Positions 60,458 through 64,000 of a DNA stretch of 64,000 bases are shown here, one piece after another. Every line of letters begins with the position of its first letter. The first letter of the stretch is position 1. Position numbers and translations under genes: made by a program. The notes beneath the pieces are model-generated. The model saw only the letters and a list, made by a program, of their open reading frames with translations. It had not been told where the DNA came from and searched no databases. Source of the DNA: Acidobacteriota bacterium (lineage in GTDB: Bacteria > Acidobacteriota > Terriglobia > Bryobacterales > Bryobacteraceae); assembly GCA_017307505.1 (NCBI GenBank), contig JAFKEE010000042.1:1-64000 (forward strand), written 5' to 3'.

Positions 60458-63139
60458 ATGCCTGGACAGCATCACTTCGAGCATCTCCCGCTGATCTTGC
60501 GCGAGCAGGGCCGTGCAAAGCTCAAAGGGGGCGGCAAGGCATCGCCCCAGACGATCGCCAACAGGAATGCTCGCCAGGCGCACAGCACAGCGCTCTCCAC
60601 CGCCGCACAATCTCTGAAAACCAACTGGGGGATTATCAAGGCTCAGAGCGCCGCGCAGGGCGTCCCAATCATCCCTCAGGGCATTCCCATCCTGCTGAAG
60701 ATAGATCCCCAGCTTGATCTGGATGTCTTGCGCGAGAAGTTCGAGTTTGAAATCGTCGCGGAACAGGAAGAGGGCTATGTCATCGTCGCAGCTGAAGACA
60801 TCGAATTGACGCCCTTCGTCCAGATGGTGAACGAGTTTGCTGTCGAAATACATGGTTCGGCCAGAATTGCGGAAGTCCACCGGCTTTTCGACGATCCTGC
60901 CGACCGGCTTCGCCGCATCCTCTCCGATCGGCTGCTGGAGATCTGGCCCACTATCACGGATGCGCAGATCTTCATTGTCGATGTCGGCATCGCTTGTTCC
61001 GGCACCAAGGAGATACCGAAACGTCCCGCCAAAGGAAAACGCATGACGGATGCGGATTGGGCGAAGCGGGAAGCGGAATGGTCGCAGGCGCGCGCCGACG
61101 CGTACAGCTCATGGGACTCGATCAAGCAAGAGCGCGAAACCGAGATCGAGGGATTCGCAACGCACTACGGAGCGGAGATCATCCACCTTGTGGACGGTGC
61201 GCCGTTCGATGCGGCCGTGCTCCCGGACAGTTTCACGGTCCGTGTCAGGATCACGGGCAAGGGTCTCCGCGATTTCGTATTGAACTACCCATACATCTTT
61301 GAAGTCGTCGAGCCCGAAGACATCGCCCTGCCACAAAATCCCGCCGTCCCGGCACCCGCAGCGGCTCGTCAGATCGCTCCGGTGGCACCCGAGGCCGATG
61401 CACCCACTGTCTGCGTTATCGACAGCGGCATCCAAGAAGCCCACATCTTCATTCAGCCTGCCATTGATCAACCAACGTCATTTTGTTTCCTGCCCGGCAG
61501 ACCAGCGACGGACGTCGGCGATTTTGTGGGGCCGGGCGGGCACGGCACGCGCGTCAGCGGCGCCGTCCTATACGGCGAGACGGTGCCCCCGAACGGGACG
61601 CCGAAGCTTCCTTGCTGGGTTCAGAACGCACGCGTCCTCGACGAACAGAACAAAATGCCCGAGGATCTCTTCCCGCCGGAGGTATTGCGGGCCGCAGTCA
61701 CCCGATTTCATGGCAGTCCCCGGCAAACCAGGATCTTCAATCACTCCATCAATGCAAACGGATATTGCCGTACCCGGTATATGTCGGCTTGGGCCGCCGA
61801 GATCGACCTTCTGAGCGCCACGTATGACATCCTGATCGTGCAGAGCGCCGGCAACCTCCCGACGAAGGGTCCGGTACCCTACATCGGCGTCAAGGATCAT
61901 CTTGATGCCGGGAGGCCCTATCCGAGATACCTCGATGAGGATTCAGCTCGCGTCGCAAATCCGGCGCAGAGTCTCCAGGCCCTCACCGTCGGCTCGATCA
62001 CCTATGGTGCCTTCGACGAGAACGGCTGGCGAAGTTTCGGACGCGAGGATGGCCACCCGTCCGCCTTTTCCCGTTCGGGGCCCGGTATTTGGAGCGTCAT
62101 AAAACCGGAAGTCGTCGAGTATGGGGGCGACGACAGCCGAACTTCCAACGATCCTGTGGACGTCCGAAACGGCGGAATTGCTGGGGCCTGTCCCGAGCTG
62201 ATCCGGTCCACGATGTTCCCTCCTGGGCCCGCGTACGACCGCGATGCCGTCGGCACGTCGTTCGCGGCGCCGAAGGTGACGCGGATTGCCGCCAGGCTGC
62301 AAGCCGTCCTCCCCGACGAACCAGCTCTTCTATATCGTGCCCTCATCGTCCAATCCGCACGTTGGCCCGACTGGGCTGAGGGCTTGATGACGCAACTTCG
62401 CCTGACCGCCGACCTGCAGGAGCGCCAGGCCTTGATCGATAAGGTTTCGCGTGTCATCCGCTGTCTCGGTTACGGATTGCCCGATGTGGTGCGCGCCACA
62501 ACGAATACCGACCACCGCACAACGTTCATCACGAGCGGTTCGGTGTCTATCAAGCCTCTTGAAGCTCATATCTACCAGGTGCCGATCCCAGAGGAACTTC
62601 GCGGCGCCGGCGACGAGTACGACATTCGTATCGAAGTGACGTTGTCTTACGTGGCGCAACCGCGCCGTACCCGCCGACACTTGCGAAGGTACCTTTCGAC
62701 GTGGGTGGACTGGATAAGTAGCAGCCTTGGCGAAAGTATCGCATCCTTTCGTGTTCGCGCCATCAAGGAAACACCGGCGGACGACAGTCCGCAGCCGGGC
62801 GAGACACTTCCTTGGGTGCTGCAGGACCAGCCCCACCACGGTCTCATACGCGGCACTAAACGAAATAACGGCACCGTACAGAAAGACTGGGCCGTGGTGA
62901 AGTCCAATGCTCTGCCCAGGGACTTTTGCATCGCCGTGCGCGGTCACGAGGGCTGGAGCCGCGATCCCGATTCTACGGCGAGCTACAGCCTAGCCGTTAC
63001 CTTCGAGATTATGGGTCAGGAAATTCCGATCTACGACGCGCTGCGAACGGCCGTCATCGAGTTGCAGGAACTTCAGGCGGAAGCGGAGATCGAGGAAATC
63101 GAGACGGAGGAAGAGGTGGAAATCGAGGTCGATGAGTAA
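60458..63139 (+). CDS. ietS: IetS-like subtilisin-family protease
   Basis: An 893-residue S8 peptidase without signal peptide. A large N-terminal region (about 1-300) precedes the subtilase domain with the triad D322 (VCVIDSGIQ), H362 (GGHGTRVSG) and S601 (GTSFAAPKV). A C-terminal beta-rich section and an acidic tail (EIEEIETEEEVEIEVDE) follow. It is coupled to the AAA+ ATPase gene (2 bp gap), which fits the two-gene IetAS module. Cytosolic location plus ATPase coupling implies selective cleavage of phage or host proteins. The preceding HTH gene and AbiEi suggest a defence island. Confidence 0.85.
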   Translation: MPGQHHFEHLPLILREQGRAKLKGGGKASPQTIANRNARQAHSTALSTAAQSLKTNWGIIKAQSAAQGVPIIPQGIPILLKIDPQLDLDVLREKFEFEIVAEQEEGYVIVAAEDIELTPFVQMVNEFAVEIHGSARIAEVHRLFDDPADRLRRILSDRLLEIWPTITDAQIFIVDVGIACSGTKEIPKRPAKGKRMTDADWAKREAEWSQARADAYSSWDSIKQERETEIEGFATHYGAEIIHLVDGAPFDAAVLPDSFTVRVRITGKGLRDFVLNYPYIFEVVEPEDIALPQNPAVPAPAAARQIAPVAPEADAPTVCVIDSGIQEAHIFIQPAIDQPTSFCFLPGRPATDVGDFVGPGGHGTRVSGAVLYGETVPPNGTPKLPCWVQNARVLDEQNKMPEDLFPPEVLRAAVTRFHGSPRQTRIFNHSINANGYCRTRYMSAWAAEIDLLSATYDILIVQSAGNLPTKGPVPYIGVKDHLDAGRPYPRYLDEDSARVANPAQSLQALTVGSITYGAFDENGWRSFGREDGHPSAFSRSGPGIWSVIKPEVVEYGGDDSRTSNDPVDVRNGGIAGACPELIRSTMFPPGPAYDRDAVGTSFAAPKVTRIAARLQAVLPDEPALLYRALIVQSARWPDWAEGLMTQLRLTADLQERQALIDKVSRVIRCLGYGLPDVVRATTNTDHRTTFITSGSVSIKPLEAHIYQVPIPEELRGAGDEYDIRIEVTLSYVAQPRRTRRHLRRYLSTWVDWISSSLGESIASFRVRAIKETPADDSPQPGETLPWVLQDQPHHGLIRGTKRNNGTVQKDWAVVKSNALPRDFCIAVRGHEGWSRDPDSTASYSLAVTFEIMGQEIPIYDALRTAVIELQELQAEAEIEEIETEEEVEIEVDE

Positions 63140-63370
63140 TCCGGGCTTCCCCGTCCGACCGATATCTCCGATTCAGATTTGTTGAAACCGACAGCGCTCT
63201 GCCAACCAGGGCTGTGTACCTCAACCGTTTTTCAGCCTTCGTGAACGAGACTTGAAGCAGGCCTTCAAAACAGGAACTCTCTTACGTCATCCTCGGCATT
63301 GAATTAAATCATTGAACCTCCCCTGGACTAGCTTGCTCACTGTAGCGCCCCACCGATTCAGGTCGTTTCC

Positions 63371-64000
63371 TTAGTCCAGACCGGGAGGCACTCCATCGGC
63401 GGTCTGTGCCTGGGTTCCACTGCCTTGCCCAATTCTGGTAACGACTTCGTTCATTGTGTAATGCACAAACTGCTCGCCGAGTCCCGTCAAGACGTATGGC
63501 TTGATATCCTCGAACGCCGATTCGATTGTGTTTGACACCGGCTGCCGGGATTTCGGGCGTCTCTTCCGTAAGAATTGGCCAGCTTGGTTCGTTTCGCGAT
63601 CCTGCCGAATGACGCCGCCGGTGCTCAGATCGCGGATCAGGAAGCGGTACAAATCAGCTTCCGCGGAATCCTCACGCGGTAACTCGCCATAGATCTGATC
63701 CCAAATCTCGAAGCGGGTGATCCCGCGGTTTGCGTAGATCGTGCGTATGACCGCAAAGTGCGACTCATGATATGTATTCAGCCAGTCGAGAAAAAGCCTT
63801 ACGACGTCATCCGAGCATAGTCGCGTACCCGCAGAGTTCGCGAGAACGTTCCCGACATATCGCCTCTTTTCTTCGGTGGCAGCATCATCCCACACGCGGA
63901 AAGCGCGTCTGACCAGTTGAAGATATCCTTCGCTCTGAATGCGCGCGTCAATCGTGTCACCGAGACTTTCAAAGCGGTTCACGACGGATTCAAGTGTGGC
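63371..64000 (-). CDS. conserved hypothetical protein, partial
   Basis: The frame is open from the window edge, so the N terminus probably lies outside; a GTG at 63982 would give 203 residues. The sequence is helical and charged: EGYLQLVRRAFRVWDDAATEEKRRYVGNVLANSAGTRL, DDVVRLFLDWLNTYHESHFAVIRTIY and AEADLYRFLIRDLSTGGVIRQDRE, the last parts resembling a winged helix. I recognise it as a widespread but unnamed family of accessory genome regions. It is convergent with ietS across 230 bases that hold no gene. Confidence 0.75.
   Translation of the reverse strand, partial: ATLESVVNRFESLGDTIDARIQSEGYLQLVRRAFRVWDDAATEEKRRYVGNVLANSAGTRLCSDDVVRLFLDWLNTYHESHFAVIRTIYANRGITRFEIWDQIYGELPREDSAEADLYRFLIRDLSTGGVIRQDRETNQAGQFLRKRRPKSRQPVSNTIESAFEDIKPYVLTGLGEQFVHYTMNEVVTRIGQGSGTQAQTADGVPPGLD

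Noticed and set aside
1-64000. CRISPR arrays, rRNA genes, complete insertion sequences or integrase genes
   Set aside because: No regularly spaced repeats, rRNA-like sequence, transposase or integrase frame was seen anywhere in the window.

Overview
The window looks like a chromosome segment of a high-GC Acidobacteriota, most likely of the Solibacter/Bryobacter/Paludibaculum type. The pointers are two long Oar-like TonB-dependent receptors that start with a carboxypeptidase-regulatory-like domain, two large ADOP-type MacB/FtsX permeases (one paired with PadR), DUF5666 repeats, a CHAT-TPR protein beside an ECF sigma/zinc anti-sigma pair, and many secreted hydrolases. The taxonomic call is inference from gene content; no rRNA is present.

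Layout, 0-13 kb: about 0.9 kb without a convincing gene, then a two-component pair (951-3004), a PepSY-like secreted protein and a TonB receptor (to 6138), a PadR-ADOP operon on the minus strand (6335-9400), a decayed group II intron end (9592-10132), an AlbA_2 protein, and a member of an uncharacterised 'STGP' family broken by an in-frame stop (12150-12815). 13-24.6 kb: a four-PAS hybrid histidine kinase; a minus-strand group of CDF metal transporter, unknown protein and TlpA-like thioredoxin protein whose ribosome-binding site lies inside a perfect hairpin; a second TonB receptor with a divergent membrane-anchored protein. 24.7-34.5 kb: alpha-glucan phosphorylase, an orphan fusion of T6SS sheath proteins TssB and TssC, a GH67N-type secreted glycosidase, a type B carboxylesterase and a secreted unknown. 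34.6-46.2 kb: ECF sigma and anti-sigma, an IPT/cohesin-like surface protein, a CHAT-TPR protease-like protein, a six-repeat DUF5666 protein, a cysteine synthase relative, a YtrA-type GntR-ABC-permease operon with a clear operator, and an intact second STGP protein carrying a SEC-C tail. 46.2-52.9 kb: an orphan ADOP permease, an SDR-DUF2867 protein, a double GNAT protein, a peptidoglycan-binding cysteine protease and an NAD-dependent epimerase relative.

53.1-64 kb looks like an integrated island. It begins at a degenerate tRNA-like sequence that keeps a perfect T arm and CCA end, and its genes look less GC-rich than the rest (not computed). It holds (a) a five-gene envelope cassette combining a caspase-like protease, a zinc metalloprotease lipoprotein and small membrane/secreted partners (54079-57931), which I cannot match to a named system; (b) an AbiEi-type antitoxin with no AbiEii toxin behind it; (c) an HTH protein, AAA+ ATPase and subtilase matching the IetAS anti-phage/incompatibility module, preceded by a palindromic operator; and (d) a conserved unknown running off the window end. 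The five-gene cassette is the best candidate for an undescribed system.
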